From Ruegeria sp. AD91A (GTDB lineage: Bacteria; Pseudomonadota; Alphaproteobacteria; Rhodobacterales; Rhodobacteraceae), in contig NZ_CP031946.1 of the NCBI RefSeq assembly GCF_003443535.1, forward strand, positions 868,001 to 932,000: a stretch of DNA of 64,000 bases, in the 5' to 3' direction. The position numbers were made by a program, and so were the translations under genes. Of this stretch, positions 26,028 to 35,887 are shown in pieces. The stretch's first letter is position 1; the number at the start of each line of letters is the position of its first letter. The notes beneath the pieces are model-generated. The model worked only from the letters and a program-made list of their open reading frames with translations. It was not told the origin of the DNA and did not search any database.

Positions 26028-27497
26028 ATGACCGCTTTCAACGAACTGATGGCTTTTCAACGTGAAACCTCGGCTTTGGGCCAGATCGCGGGTCGGCTTG
26101 GCTGGGACCAGGAAACCGTCATGCCGCGCGGGGCTGCACCTCAGCGTGCCGAAGAAATGGCCGCTATCGAGGCGGTCCTTCACGCACGCCGATCGGATCC
26201 ACGCGTTGCAGAGTGGCTGGATCAGGCTGCCCCACAGGATGAAGTCGGTAAGGCGCAACTGCGCGAAATCCGGCGCGCCTATGATCGGGCAGTCAAGGTG
26301 CCTGCCGATCTGGCTACGGCGATTGCCCGAATTACGTCCGCCGCACAGGGAACCTGGGCCCAGGCGCGCGCGGACGAAGATGTCTCGGCGTTCCTTCCGG
26401 TGCTGGAAGAGGTCGTATCGCTGAAGCGTCAGGAAGGTGAGGCGCTGGCGCAGGGCGGAGATGTCTATGACGCCATGGTTGAAGATTACGAACCCTATAC
26501 GACTGGCGCTCAGATCGCGGCCATTTTCGACGAGATGCGCCCGCGTCTGGTGGCCTTGCGCGCGGCCGTTCTGGATCGCCCGGAACCTGCTGCGCTGAGC
26601 GGCAGCTTTGATGAGATGACCCAGATGCAGCTTGCGCAAAAGCTGGCGGTCGCTTTCGGCTATGACCTCAACAACGGCCGTGTGGATAAGGCGGTTCACC
26701 CGTTCAGCTCGGGCTCGGGTCTTGATGTGCGCATCACCACGCGAACCAGCGAAACAGACCCGTTCAACTGCTTTTATTCAACCATTCACGAGGTCGGCCA
26801 CGCCGCTTACGAACAGGGGATCGACCGCGACTACCTGCTGACGCCACTGGGGTGCGGCGTGTCCATGGGCGTGCATGAAAGTCAAAGTCGGATCTATGAA
26901 AACCAGCTCGGCCGTTCCCGTGCCTTTACGGGCTGGTTATTCGATCAGATGAATGGCGCATTCGGCGATTTCGGAATTGCCGATGCCGACGCTTTCTACG
27001 CCACTGTCAACCGGGTTCACAACGGCTATATCCGCACCGAAGCGGACGAGGTCCAGTATAACCTGCATATCATGCTGCGGTTCGATCTGGAGCGCGCGCT
27101 GATGGCCGGAGACTTGCAGGTCAGCGAACTTGAGGCGGCGTGGAACGACCGCTTCAAGGCTGACTTCGGCTATGCGGTGGACAAGCCGTCGAACGGCTGT
27201 TTGCAGGATGTGCATTGGTCGGTCGGGCTGTTTGGTTACTTTCCGACCTACTCGCTGGGCAACGTCTATGCTGGATGCCTGTATCAGGCCCTGCGCGGCG
27301 GCGTGCCCGATCTGGATGCGCAACTGGCAGAAGGCGACACATCTGGCGCAACTGCTTGGCTGCGCGAACACGTCCAGCAGCACGGCGGGCTTTATGCCCC
27401 GCGCGAGATTATCCGACGGGCAAGCGGCATTGAGCCGGGACCCGAACCTTTGCTGGGATATCTGGAACAGAAGTTTAGCGCGATATATGGGCTGTGA
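26028..27497 (+). CDS. Carboxypeptidase M32 (thermostable carboxypeptidase Taq family)
   Basis: A 489-residue cytosolic metallocarboxypeptidase. The zinc site HEVGHAAYEQ (HExxH) is at about residues 260-264, and the third ligand is in MGVHESQSRIYENQLGRS. The family motifs DVRITTR and HNGYIRTEADEVQYNLHIML are also present. It starts four bases after the ctaA stop, so the two probably form one transcript although their functions are unrelated. Length is normal. Confidence 0.95.
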   Translation: MTAFNELMAFQRETSALGQIAGRLGWDQETVMPRGAAPQRAEEMAAIEAVLHARRSDPRVAEWLDQAAPQDEVGKAQLREIRRAYDRAVKVPADLATAIARITSAAQGTWAQARADEDVSAFLPVLEEVVSLKRQEGEALAQGGDVYDAMVEDYEPYTTGAQIAAIFDEMRPRLVALRAAVLDRPEPAALSGSFDEMTQMQLAQKLAVAFGYDLNNGRVDKAVHPFSSGSGLDVRITTRTSETDPFNCFYSTIHEVGHAAYEQGIDRDYLLTPLGCGVSMGVHESQSRIYENQLGRSRAFTGWLFDQMNGAFGDFGIADADAFYATVNRVHNGYIRTEADEVQYNLHIMLRFDLERALMAGDLQVSELEAAWNDRFKADFGYAVDKPSNGCLQDVHWSVGLFGYFPTYSLGNVYAGCLYQALRGGVPDLDAQLAEGDTSGATAWLREHVQQHGGLYAPREIIRRASGIEPGPEPLLGYLEQKFSAIYGL

Positions 27498-27520
27498 AAG
27501 CACGGAGCGGCAACTGAACG

Positions 27521-28395
27521 GTAAGGCTCATTGCTCTTGGCATTGCAGCAATGGCTCTGGTTTTAGCACTCAAACCAGCGCGACCTACGGATAGCTTCTC
27601 ACATCTGTATCAAGCACAGGGATGTGATGGCCTAGTACCCCTTGTATGGTTTCCAGGCGACAATACAATGTATTGATTCCCAAGGGCGAAGGACAATTTC
27701 CGGCCGTGATCTTTCTTCATGGATCCCGCGGAACGGGGCAAAAGGCTATCCAAAGTGCATTTCCCGTCAAGTCGATACTGGAACTCGGGTATGCCATCGT
27801 CGCTCCGACCGCGCTGGAAATTGAGTACCAAAACGGCCCGGGCACAGGATGGGTTTGGAATGACGCATATTATGGCCGGCATGATTTTGAGTTCATTGCG
27901 AAAGTGCTTGAGGACGTTTTAGCTCGATCCCCCATTGATCCGGCGCAGATCGTAACCACTGGCCATTCCCGAGGTGAATCCTTCGCTTGGTAACTTGCCT
28001 GTGCAGATGTTGACCCACGTCTGAAGGCTTTTGCCCTCGTTGCTGGAACACCAGTGCGCGGCGAACCTGGGAAACGTGCGTCAGCAGATTTCGATTTCAA
28101 CATGTACTTTAGCCATGGTTATGACGACACAGTTATTCCTTTCGCGGGTTCCGGGTCTTCGTGGTCTGGTCCAGGATATATGGGGGCAGTGGAAGCCACA
28201 CTAAGGCTTGGGGTCTCTGCGGGCTGTAAAAGGGATAAAGTCGTTGCGCAGGATAGCTATGATCAGCGCGTTCTGAGCGATTGTGATACTGGTTCGATCA
28301 TTTCTGTTATCGGCGATGAGGTCGGGCATGGCGTTCCAAATGGCTGGAGCGATCTGATGCTTGACTGGTTTGAGAAAGCGAGCGCTTTGGAATAG
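27521..28395 (+). pseudogene. Broken alpha/beta hydrolase (polyhydroxybutyrate-depolymerase/LpqC-like)
   Basis: Three pieces together resemble one secreted hydrolase. The first, 27521-27670, encodes a signal-like LIALGIAAMALVLALKPA but has no good start codon and runs out of frame. The second, 27646-27993, contains FPAVIFLHGSRGTGQKAIQS and the nucleophile elbow TTGHSRGESFAW, and ends at TAA 27991-27993. The third, in the same frame to 28395, continues LACADVDPRLKAFALVAGTP and holds acid/histidine candidates in HGYDDTVIPF and DEVGHGVPNGWSD. There is thus one apparent frameshift near 27636 and one in-frame stop right after the active-site serine. I call it inactivated; sequencing error is the alternative. 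Confidence 0.75.
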
Positions 28396-28552
28396 GGCGC
28401 TTCCAAAACAAAACGGGTCTGGTGAAGACGGAGAGATGGTCGCGGGACATGCCGCGCAATTTGTCTTCGGCTTCACGCGGAATACTATTTTCGGGCGTCG
28501 CCAACTTTCGTTTTACGTAAACTTTTTCCCGAACAAATACGCACAGGTTAAC

Positions 28553-29215
28553 CTAAACGACCTGAAACAGTTCAATTCGCGCCGCGACCGCTGCAAAGAA
28601 CAAAACGCTGCCCAGCAGCACAAATACATGCCAGATCGTGTTGTGGAACGGCAGCCAGTCCAGCAGGTAGAAGGCGACCCCTGCCGTGTACACGAGCCCT
28701 CCGGCAATCATCAGTGTAACGATCGTAGGCGACAGGTCTGCCAACATGGATTGCCCGGCCCAGACCACCGCCCAACCCATCAATAGGTATAGCGCAAGCC
28801 CGAACCAGCGGAACCGGTTTGGGTCCAGCATCTTGAGAACCGACCCAAGTGTTGCCGAAGACCACAATCCGAGTAATAGCCCCGGGGGCTGAGCACCGGA
28901 CAACAGTAGAAACGGTGTGTAGGTCCCTGCGATCTTGACGTAGATGCCGGAATGATCGAGGCGCTGCAGGAACCCGCGCCATTCCTCGTTTTCGACCATG
29001 TTATACAAGGCGGAAAACGTGAGCATGAGTATCAGCGTCACCCCGTAAACAGAGGCACCCAGAACCGCAGATTGATCATACCGGTAATAGATGGTCATTG
29101 TGATCAGAAGTGGTACGGCAACCAACGCACTTGAGACACCGAGCACATGGACCACCCCGTCGCTGATACGTTCCGTGCGACTGTAAGCTGGTCGGATATG
29201 CGCAAATGACCACAT
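28553..29215 (-). CDS. Hemolysin III / PAQR-family membrane protein
   Basis: A 220-residue seven-helix membrane protein. Family motifs include the N-terminal DGVVHVLGV, then FSALYNMVENEEWRGFLQRL followed by DHSGIYVKIAGTYTPF, and the C-terminal FHNTIWHVFVLLGS. The conserved histidines and aspartate are those of the PAQR/hemolysin III fold, presumed metal-dependent membrane amidases related to adiponectin receptors. The bacterial function is not established and the name does not imply toxicity here. It is a single gene flanked by the broken hydrolase and gyrA. Confidence 0.9.
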   Translation of the reverse strand: MWSFAHIRPAYSRTERISDGVVHVLGVSSALVAVPLLITMTIYYRYDQSAVLGASVYGVTLILMLTFSALYNMVENEEWRGFLQRLDHSGIYVKIAGTYTPFLLLSGAQPPGLLLGLWSSATLGSVLKMLDPNRFRWFGLALYLLMGWAVVWAGQSMLADLSPTIVTLMIAGGLVYTAGVAFYLLDWLPFHNTIWHVFVLLGSVLFFAAVAARIELFQVV

Positions 29216-29291
29216 AAGAAAAAGCTAGGCGGCAGAATGGCTTCGGGCAAGCGGATCATCCCGAGAGTTGTCGATATCGTGATCCAGAATG

Positions 29292-29320
29292 ACAAAACGC
29301 CCGCAGAGCGAGCGTTTTGT
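29292..29320 (-). terminator. Intrinsic terminator of gyrA
   Basis: ACAAAACGC (29292-29300) and GCGTTTTGT (29312-29320) form a perfect nine-pair stem with an eleven-base loop, just past the gyrA stop on the reverse strand. The run of T inside the stem end serves as the U-tract. Confidence 0.75.
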
Positions 29321-29346
29321 TTCAGATCCGTAATTGAGCGTGAGGG

Positions 29347-32073
29347 TTATTCTTCGGTTTCCTCATCACCCTGATCAGCGATCCAGGCAACGCTGACGAC
29401 CACTTCGCCCTTTCCGGTATTGAAGACTTTCACGCCACCTGCCGAGCGGGAGCGGAAGGAAATACCTTCCACCGGAACCCGGATCGATTGGCCTTTGGAT
29501 GTCGCCAGCATGATCTGGTCGTCGAGTTCAACCGGGAAAGAAGCCACCAGTTCTCCGCCGCGCATCGCCTTGTCCATCGCGGCAACACCCATGCCGCCTC
29601 GTCCGCGGACAGGGTAGTCGTGACTGGAACTCAGCTTGCCCGCACCGCCGGCAGTGATGGTCAGGATCAGGTTTTCCGCCGCTGACATCTCGGCGTACCG
29701 CTCCTGCGGCAGCAGGCTGTCGGCATTGCCTTCTTCATCGTCCGTCTCACCATCGTCGGTGACACCGGCTACGGCGCGGCGCATCTTGAGGTACGCGGCA
29801 CGCTCGTCTGAGTCAGCTTCGAAGTGGCGGATCACCGACATCGAGACCACGCGGTCGCCGTTGCTCAGTTTGATGCCACGCACACCGGTCGACTCGCGCG
29901 AGTTGAAGACGCGCACATCCGTAGTCCGGAAGCGGATGGCCCGACCTGAGTTGGTCACAAGCATCACGTCTTCATCTTCCGAACAGATGCGCGCATTCAC
30001 CAGTTCCACGCCTTCAGGCAGTTTCATTGCGATCTTGCCGTTTCGGCGGACGTTGGTGAAATCCGACAGGCGGTTGCGGCGCACGTCACCCGCGCTGGTG
30101 GCGAAGATGATCTGAAGGTTCTCCCACTCTTCATCCGGCACATCGACAGGCATGATCGCGGCGATGGAAACCCCGGTTGGGATCGGCAGGATATTGACGA
30201 TCGCCTTGCCCTTGCCGGTACGGCTGGACTGCGGCAAGCGCCAGGTCTTGAGCTTGTAGACCATGCCTTCAGTAGTGAAGAACAACAGCTGGGTATGTGT
30301 GTTCGCCACGAAGAGGTTGGTCACAACATCCTCTTCCTTGGTCTGCATCCCAGAAAGGCCCTTGCCGCCACGTTTTTGCGCACGGAAATCGGCAAGCGGC
30401 GTACGCTTGATGTAGCCGCCCGAGGTGACGGTTACGACCATGTCCTCACGCTCGATCAGGTCCTCGTCTTCCATGTCGCCGGACCAGTCGACGATTTCGG
30501 TGCGACGCGGGACGGCGAATTGCTCGCGGACGCTGCGCAGCTCATCACCGATGATCGACATGATGCGTTCGCGCGAAGACAGAATATCAAGGTATTCCTT
30601 GATCTTACCAGCCAGTTCTTCCAGCTCGTCGGTGACTTCCTTGACGCCAATTTGGGTCAGGCGTTGCAGTCGAAGATCAAGGATTGCGCGGGCCTGAACC
30701 TCGGTCAGGTTGTAGGTTCCGTCGTCGTTCATCTTGGACAGCGGATCGTCGATCAGGCGCAGATAGCTTTCGATCTCGGATGCGGGCCAGCGGCGGGTCA
30801 TCAGCTTTTCGCGCGCTTCAGCAGCATCTGCCGACGAACGGATCGTCGCGACCACTTCATCGACGTTGGATACCGCCACGGCCAGACCACACAGAATGTG
30901 GCTGCGTTCGCGGGCCTTGCGCAGGTCGTATGCGGTACGTCGCGCGACAACATCCTCGCGGAAGTCGATAAACGAGGTCAGGAACCGGCGCAGTGTCAGT
31001 TGCTCGGGCCGGCCACCATTCAGCGCCAGCATGTTGCAGCCGAACGAAGTCTGCATCGGCGAGAAGCGGAAAAGTTGGTTCAGCACCACTTCAGGCGTGG
31101 CATCCCGTTTCAGTTCCACTACGACACGAACACCGTTGCGGTCGGACTCATCCTGTACGTGACTGACGCCTTCGATGCGTTTCTCGCGCACGGCTTCAGC
31201 GATCTTTTCGATCATCGCGGCCTTGTTCACCTGATAGGGAATCTCATCAACCACAATGGCGTAACGGTCTTTACGGATCTCTTCGACGCGGGTCTTAGAG
31301 CGGATGATGACGCTGCCGCGCCCCTCAAGATACGCTTTGCGCGCGCCGGACCGTCCCAGCATAACGGCGCCGGTCGGGAAATCGGGACCGGGGACATATT
31401 CGATCAGTTGTTCTGACGTCAGGTCCGGGTCGTCGATCAGTGCCAGCGTGGCATCGACCACTTCGCCCAGATTGTGCGGCGGAATGTTGGTCGCCATACC
31501 CACGGCGATACCACCGGCACCGTTGACGAGCATGTTTGGGAAACGGGCGGGCAAGACGGTCGGTTCCCGGTCCTTGCCATCGTAGTTGTCCTGAAAATCG
31601 ACCGTTTCTTTTTCGATATCCGCCAGCAGGGCGCTTGCGGGCTTGTCCATTCGCACTTCGGTATATCGCATGGCCGCCGGGTTGTCGCCGTCCATCGAGC
31701 CAAAGTTGCCCTGTCCATCCAGCAAGGGCAGCGACATCGAGAAATCCTGTGCCATCCGCACCAACGCGTCATAGATCGCGCTGTCACCGTGTGGGTGGTA
31801 TTTACCCATCACATCGCCAACCGGACGGGCCGATTTGCGATAAGATTTGTCGTGGGTGTTTCCGGTTTCGTGCATCGCATACAGGATGCGGCGGTGAACC
31901 GGTTTCAGCCCATCACGCAGATCGGGGATCGCGCGGCTGACGATGACCGACATGGCATAGTCCAGGTAGGAGGTGCGCATCTCGGATTCGATGGAGACCG
32001 TCGGGCCGTCGTAGACAGGGCGCTCGGGCGGGATTTCGTCCATGTTTTCAGGAATTTCTGGCGTATCGCTCAC
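29347..32073 (-). CDS. gyrA: DNA gyrase subunit A
   Basis: A 908-residue type II topoisomerase subunit that cleaves and religates DNA to introduce negative supercoils with GyrB. The quinolone-determining region reads [17 protein letters not shown], with Ser and Asp at the positions equal to E. coli 83 and 87, so no classic resistance change is seen. The catalytic tyrosine is in AMRYTEVRM. The GyrA box is [10 protein letters not shown]. The C-terminal beta-pinwheel carries an acidic insert ([13 protein letters not shown]) that makes the protein longer than E. coli GyrA, as is common in alphaproteobacteria. Confidence 0.98.
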   Translation of the reverse strand: MSDTPEIPENMDEIPPERPVYDGPTVSIESEMRTSYLDYAMSVIVSRAIPDLRDGLKPVHRRILYAMHETGNTHDKSYRKSARPVGDVMGKYHPHGDSAIYDALVRMAQDFSMSLPLLDGQGNFGSMDGDNPAAMRYTEVRMDKPASALLADIEKETVDFQDNYDGKDREPTVLPARFPNMLVNGAGGIAVGMATNIPPHNLGEVVDATLALIDDPDLTSEQLIEYVPGPDFPTGAVMLGRSGARKAYLEGRGSVIIRSKTRVEEIRKDRYAIVVDEIPYQVNKAAMIEKIAEAVREKRIEGVSHVQDESDRNGVRVVVELKRDATPEVVLNQLFRFSPMQTSFGCNMLALNGGRPEQLTLRRFLTSFIDFREDVVARRTAYDLRKARERSHILCGLAVAVSNVDEVVATIRSSADAAEAREKLMTRRWPASEIESYLRLIDDPLSKMNDDGTYNLTEVQARAILDLRLQRLTQIGVKEVTDELEELAGKIKEYLDILSSRERIMSIIGDELRSVREQFAVPRRTEIVDWSGDMEDEDLIEREDMVVTVTSGGYIKRTPLADFRAQKRGGKGLSGMQTKEEDVVTNLFVANTHTQLLFFTTEGMVYKLKTWRLPQSSRTGKGKAIVNILPIPTGVSIAAIMPVDVPDEEWENLQIIFATSAGDVRRNRLSDFTNVRRNGKIAMKLPEGVELVNARICSEDEDVMLVTNSGRAIRFRTTDVRVFNSRESTGVRGIKLSNGDRVVSMSVIRHFEADSDERAAYLKMRRAVAGVTDDGETDDEEGNADSLLPQERYAEMSAAENLILTITAGGAGKLSSSHDYPVRGRGGMGVAAMDKAMRGGELVASFPVELDDQIMLATSKGQSIRVPVEGISFRSRSAGGVKVFNTGKGEVVVSVAWIADQGDEETEE

Positions 32074-32114
32074 GTAAACTGCCCGTATATTGTGCTGGGT
32101 CTATATCTTGTGGA

Positions 32115-32146
32115 TGCACCTTATCAGACCCGGCACATAAGGTGCA
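32115..32146. repeat. Perfect inverted repeat in the gyrA-usg intergenic region
   Basis: TGCACCTTAT (32115-32124) and ATAAGGTGCA (32137-32146) are perfect reverse complements separated by 12 bases. They lie 42-73 bases upstream of the gyrA start and about 120 bases before usg. Either an operator for a dimeric regulator or a hairpin in the gyrA leader would fit. Confidence 0.6.
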
Positions 32147-32266
32147 AGCAAGCAGCGTTTCCTGAGGCTGAAATCCTCGGTAACACCCAAGTAACATATT
32201 GTTATCTAAGAATTAGGAAGTTTTCGTGCTAACCTGAAGACATCTTGCAACAAACCGGAGGTCTGC

Positions 32267-32536
32267 ATGAAGACAAGCGAAACAGAATTGATGCTCAAGG
32301 GCTATGGTCTGACAACGGCTGAATTTTTCTACCATATGCCCGATTATATCCACGTCCTGAATACCTTCATCTGGCAGGAATACGACCTTGCGCCGGATCA
32401 TCCCAAGCTGTTCGAATTCATCGAGTTTTGGCAGCGAGAGATCGAAGGGCCGCTGCATTCGGTCAAATTCACTCACCGCAAGATGATTGCGCCGGGTGAG
32501 TGGCGCAACATGGTCGGTGAGTTTCGCGTGAACTGA
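32267..32536 (+). CDS. usg: Usg-family small protein
   Basis: An 89-residue protein with a strong GGAGG ribosome-binding site. It begins MKTSETELMLKGYGLTTAEF, then FYHMPDYIHVLNTFIWQEYD, and ends with FTHRKMIAPGEWRNMVGEF. This matches my memory of the short alphaproteobacterial Usg proteins found in or near tryptophan genes. The family has no known biochemical activity. No trp gene is adjacent here. It has no membrane or signal sequence. Confidence 0.75.
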   Translation: MKTSETELMLKGYGLTTAEFFYHMPDYIHVLNTFIWQEYDLAPDHPKLFEFIEFWQREIEGPLHSVKFTHRKMIAPGEWRNMVGEFRVN

Positions 32537-32637
32537 GCGGTCGGCTAAGTTTGCCTGAACGTCGGAAATCCCGTTCTCATTTGAGGCAAGTCGCGTATGG
32601 TGGCAGCCAATCTGTTGGTGTCACAGGAAAACAAATC

Positions 32638-33315
32638 ATGACAAGAGCCTTTCTCTTTGCTGCGGCGCTTATTGCTGCAGCGCTTTGCGTGAACCGCCCT
32701 GTTTTTGCAGAAGGTGTTCTGGACAAGATCAAGAAAGGCGCCGAAAGCGTCGGGAACACGATCGACAAAGGTGCCGCCGCCGTCGATGAGACCATCGATT
32801 CAACTTCAGAATTGCTGTCCAATGAGGCAACACCGGAGGAAACGCGCGCCAAGCTGGACGCGATGGCAGGCGAAATTCTGGATCAGCTTCTGACGGAGAA
32901 CCCCGAGGCGCAGGCCCTGTATGACATCAGTGCCGGATATGCGGTGTTCGATTCTCGTAAGGTGACAGTGTTTCCCGTGTCGGCGGGTTATGGCCGTGGC
33001 GTTGCAGTGTCAAAAGACACCGGACAGCATACGTATATGAACATGGGGACAGGCGGTGTTGGCGGTGCCATCGGCATCGGCGGTTTCCAGACCAAATTCG
33101 TGATCCTGTTCGAAACCTCTACTGATCTGGATAAGTTCATCAGCCAGGGTTACGACGCCACCGCAGAAACAGGGGCCATGTATGGCGAGGATAAAACCGG
33201 CGAAACCCTGCGCTTTACCGATGGGCGCTCGTTCTTTGTTCTCAACAAAAAGGGGTGGCGCGTATCGGCCGGCGCGTCGGGCACCAAGTTCTGGAAATCG
33301 CCCGAGCTGAACTGA
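32638..33315 (+). CDS. Secreted SYLF (YSC84) domain lipid-binding protein
   Basis: A 225-residue protein with a cleavable signal peptide (cut near VFAEG). A short amphipathic region LDKIKKGAESVGNTIDKGA follows, and then a SYLF domain with ILDQLLTENPEAQALYDISA, GYAVFDSRKVTVFPVSAGYG and GGVGGAIGIGGFQTKFVILF. The ATG at 32638 follows AGGA, so the longer frame from 32551 was not used. Its stop abuts the stop of the convergent radical SAM gene. It is a paralogue in family, but not closely similar, to the lipoprotein at 2831-3403. Confidence 0.85.
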   Translation: MTRAFLFAAALIAAALCVNRPVFAEGVLDKIKKGAESVGNTIDKGAAAVDETIDSTSELLSNEATPEETRAKLDAMAGEILDQLLTENPEAQALYDISAGYAVFDSRKVTVFPVSAGYGRGVAVSKDTGQHTYMNMGTGGVGGAIGIGGFQTKFVILFETSTDLDKFISQGYDATAETGAMYGEDKTGETLRFTDGRSFFVLNKKGWRVSAGASGTKFWKSPELN

Positions 33316-34269
33316 TCAGCCAGAACAGCTGGCGCCGCCCAAGACACAGAACTTGGCGCAATGAGGGTGGTTCAGATGCACGTCCGACTCGGCTTCGGCA
33401 AGGGTATGACCCATCTCGAACTCCGGCTCGTAGGGCAGTAGGGTGCAGGCCAGGACAGCAGGTTTTTCGGCCCCCTTGCGTTTGACCACCATACGGGCGC
33501 TGGCGCACATGACGTCGTTGGGGGATTTGCCCAGAATTCCCCAGCAAGCCGTGGTGATTTCGGGGACTTCAACAGTTTCGTCCATTTCGGGGAACAGAAC
33601 GGTCCGAGCCGGGTTTTGCGGGTCAATATCGAATCCGTGCTCGGCAAAGAATCTGGCATAACCCGTACGGCTTTCCGCCTCTGAATCTCCCCAGACGGTG
33701 CGTCCGGCAATGGCCATGTTGAAACCGTGGTCGCGCAACCACTCCATCCCGGCCAAGGTTTTGTCGAAACTACCCTCGCCGCGCTCTTCATCGTGCAGGG
33801 CCGGGCGGAAGTGATCGACCGAAATGCGCAAAGTCAACATGTGGTTGAATTCCTTTTGCAACCCCAGCAAGCCTTCGCGCATTTTGCGGCGCATCATCGG
33901 AGCCATTGCGTTGGTCAGGATCAGAACCTCGTATCCTCGTTCCAGCGCGGCGCGTGTCATGTCGATCATTTCCGGGTTCATGAACGGCTCACCACCCGTG
34001 AACCCGATCTCGCGCACGGGCCAATTGCGAGCTTCGATTTGATCCAGGTAGTCACGAACCTCGTCAGCCGTGATGTAAACCAAAGCATCATTGGTCGGGC
34101 TGCTGGCTATGTAGCAACTCACACATTCGATGTTGCACAACGTGCCTGTATTGAACCAAAGGGTTTCGGGGCGTGTCAGGGAAACCGTTGCGCGGGCCTG
34201 TCCGTCAGCTGTCACCGATTTGTTTTGAAACTTGCCGTTATTGGCAAGCTGAGGGGCGTTGTCTTTCAT
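33316..34269 (-). CDS. Radical SAM protein with cysteine-rich C terminus
   Basis: A 317-residue radical S-adenosylmethionine enzyme. The cluster-binding motif is CNIECVSCYI (CxxxCxxC) and the GGEP motif is EIGFTGGEPFMNPEMI. After the barrel, seven further cysteines occur in TACWGI, VMCASA, LACTLL, HCAKFC and the terminal ASCSG, so an auxiliary Fe-S cluster of SPASM/twitch type is possible. I chose the ATG at 34269 (MKDNAPQLANNGKF), where similarity to relatives begins. In-frame starts up to 34509 would overlap zwf. Its substrate is unknown, and no peptide precursor gene is evident beside it. Confidence 0.8.
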   Translation of the reverse strand: MKDNAPQLANNGKFQNKSVTADGQARATVSLTRPETLWFNTGTLCNIECVSCYIASSPTNDALVYITADEVRDYLDQIEARNWPVREIGFTGGEPFMNPEMIDMTRAALERGYEVLILTNAMAPMMRRKMREGLLGLQKEFNHMLTLRISVDHFRPALHDEERGEGSFDKTLAGMEWLRDHGFNMAIAGRTVWGDSEAESRTGYARFFAEHGFDIDPQNPARTVLFPEMDETVEVPEITTACWGILGKSPNDVMCASARMVVKRKGAEKPAVLACTLLPYEPEFEMGHTLAEAESDVHLNHPHCAKFCVLGGASCSG

Positions 34270-34432
34270 TCCCGCATCCGGTTCTTTGAGGTCGTCGTTC
34301 TGATCTAGCCCTTCGCCGCCGATTTGGTAAGGGTGACGCAGCGGTTCTGACAGAGTTTTGATCAGTGTGATTTCTCGGTATATGGTTGCGCTAACATTGG
34401 ACATGCCGGAAGGGGCGAGGTAAGGACAACTC

Positions 34433-35887
34433 ATGGTTTCACGCGTCATACCAGTTGATCCCTTTGATCTGATTATTTTCGGTGGCACCGGCGATCTGGC
34501 GCAGCGCAAGATCCTGCCTGCGCTTTACCGTCGCTTTTGCGCCGGGCAATGGCATGAAGATGCGAAGATTATCGCAGCAGCGCGTGCGGGCCATTCCACA
34601 GATGATTTCCGACGGATGGTCACAAAGTCGCTTCACCAGCATGCCGTGGTCCGGGCCGCGGATTCGCAGGCACTGTCCCGTTTCCTGCAGCGGGTCGACT
34701 ATGTCCCGCTGGATGCTATGTCAGACGCAGGATGGGATGTGCTGGGTGAAAAACTCTCACCCAACCGCGTGCGCGCGTTCTATTTCTCGGTCGGCCCCAG
34801 TCTGTTTGGACCCCTGGCCGAGCGTGTCCGGGCCTATGATCTGGCGACGGAAGAGACGCGCATTGTGGTGGAAAAGCCGTTTGGGCATGATCTGAACAGT
34901 GCGCGAGAACTGAATGCCACACTCGCTGCGCATTTTGATGAAAGCCAGATTTACCGGATCGATCATTATCTGGGCAAGGAAACCGTCCAGAACCTGATGG
35001 CGGTACGGTTTGGCAATATGTTGTTCGAACCGCTGTGGAACAGCCAGTATGTAGACCACATCCAGATCACGGTTGCGGAAACCGTCGGTATCGAAGGGCG
35101 CGAAGAATACTATGAGCGCGCGGGTGCGATGCGTGACATGGTGCAAAACCACCTGATGCAGCTGCTGTGTCTGATTGCCATGGAACCCCCGGCAAAGTTC
35201 GATCCGGACGCTGTACGAGATGAAAAGCTCAAGGTGATCCGGGCGCTTGATCCTGTGGAACCGCATCACATCGTGCGCGGCCAGTTTTCGGAGGGGCCGG
35301 ACGGGCCGGGATACCGTGAATGTGTTGGCAATCCACGCTCGACCACCGAAAGCTACGTGGCGCTGAAGGCGCATGTCAGCAATTGGCGATGGGCGGGTAC
35401 GCCGTTTTATTTGCGTACGGGTAAACGGCTGGTGGCGCGCTCTTCGATTATCAACGTGATGTTCAAGGACGCACCGCATTCGATTTTCGGGGAAGAAGCC
35501 GGGCGTCACGCCAATGCGTTGTCGATCCGATTGCAACCCAATGAGGGGATCACACTGAAAGTGACGATCAAGGAACCAGGGCCGGGCGGGATGCGGTTGA
35601 TCGACGTGCCTTTGGATATGAGTTTTGCCGAAGCGCTGGGGCCGGAAAACCAGGACCCGCCAGATGCTTACGAACGTCTCGTTATGGACGTGATCCGGGG
35701 TAACCAGACGCTGTTCATGCGTGGAGACGAGGTCGAGGCCGCATGGGCCTGGACCGATCCGATCATCGCCGGATGGCTGGCGCGTGGGGACGTGCCCAAA
35801 CCTTATGACAGCGGCAGCACAGGGCCGGGCGACGCCGAGCTGCTGATGAAACGCGACGGTCGCCGCTGGCAAGGAATAAAGCCATGA
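34433..35887 (+). CDS. zwf: Glucose-6-phosphate 1-dehydrogenase
   Basis: A 484-residue enzyme oxidising glucose 6-phosphate to 6-phosphogluconolactone with NADP or NAD. The nucleotide motif is IFGGTGDLAQRKILPALYRR. The active-site motif is YRIDHYLGKETVQNLM. A good AAGGA site precedes the ATG. It begins a tight operon, zwf-pgl-pgi, with the next start overlapping its stop. Together with 6-phosphogluconate dehydratase and aldolase encoded elsewhere this feeds the Entner-Doudoroff route that roseobacters favour. Confidence 0.97.
   Translation: MVSRVIPVDPFDLIIFGGTGDLAQRKILPALYRRFCAGQWHEDAKIIAAARAGHSTDDFRRMVTKSLHQHAVVRAADSQALSRFLQRVDYVPLDAMSDAGWDVLGEKLSPNRVRAFYFSVGPSLFGPLAERVRAYDLATEETRIVVEKPFGHDLNSARELNATLAAHFDESQIYRIDHYLGKETVQNLMAVRFGNMLFEPLWNSQYVDHIQITVAETVGIEGREEYYERAGAMRDMVQNHLMQLLCLIAMEPPAKFDPDAVRDEKLKVIRALDPVEPHHIVRGQFSEGPDGPGYRECVGNPRSTTESYVALKAHVSNWRWAGTPFYLRTGKRLVARSSIINVMFKDAPHSIFGEEAGRHANALSIRLQPNEGITLKVTIKEPGPGGMRLIDVPLDMSFAEALGPENQDPPDAYERLVMDVIRGNQTLFMRGDEVEAAWAWTDPIIAGWLARGDVPKPYDSGSTGPGDAELLMKRDGRRWQGIKP

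Noticed and set aside
30295..31416. A 373-codon forward frame inside gyrA.
   Set aside because: It is antisense to a certain gyrA and lacks any recognisable domain.
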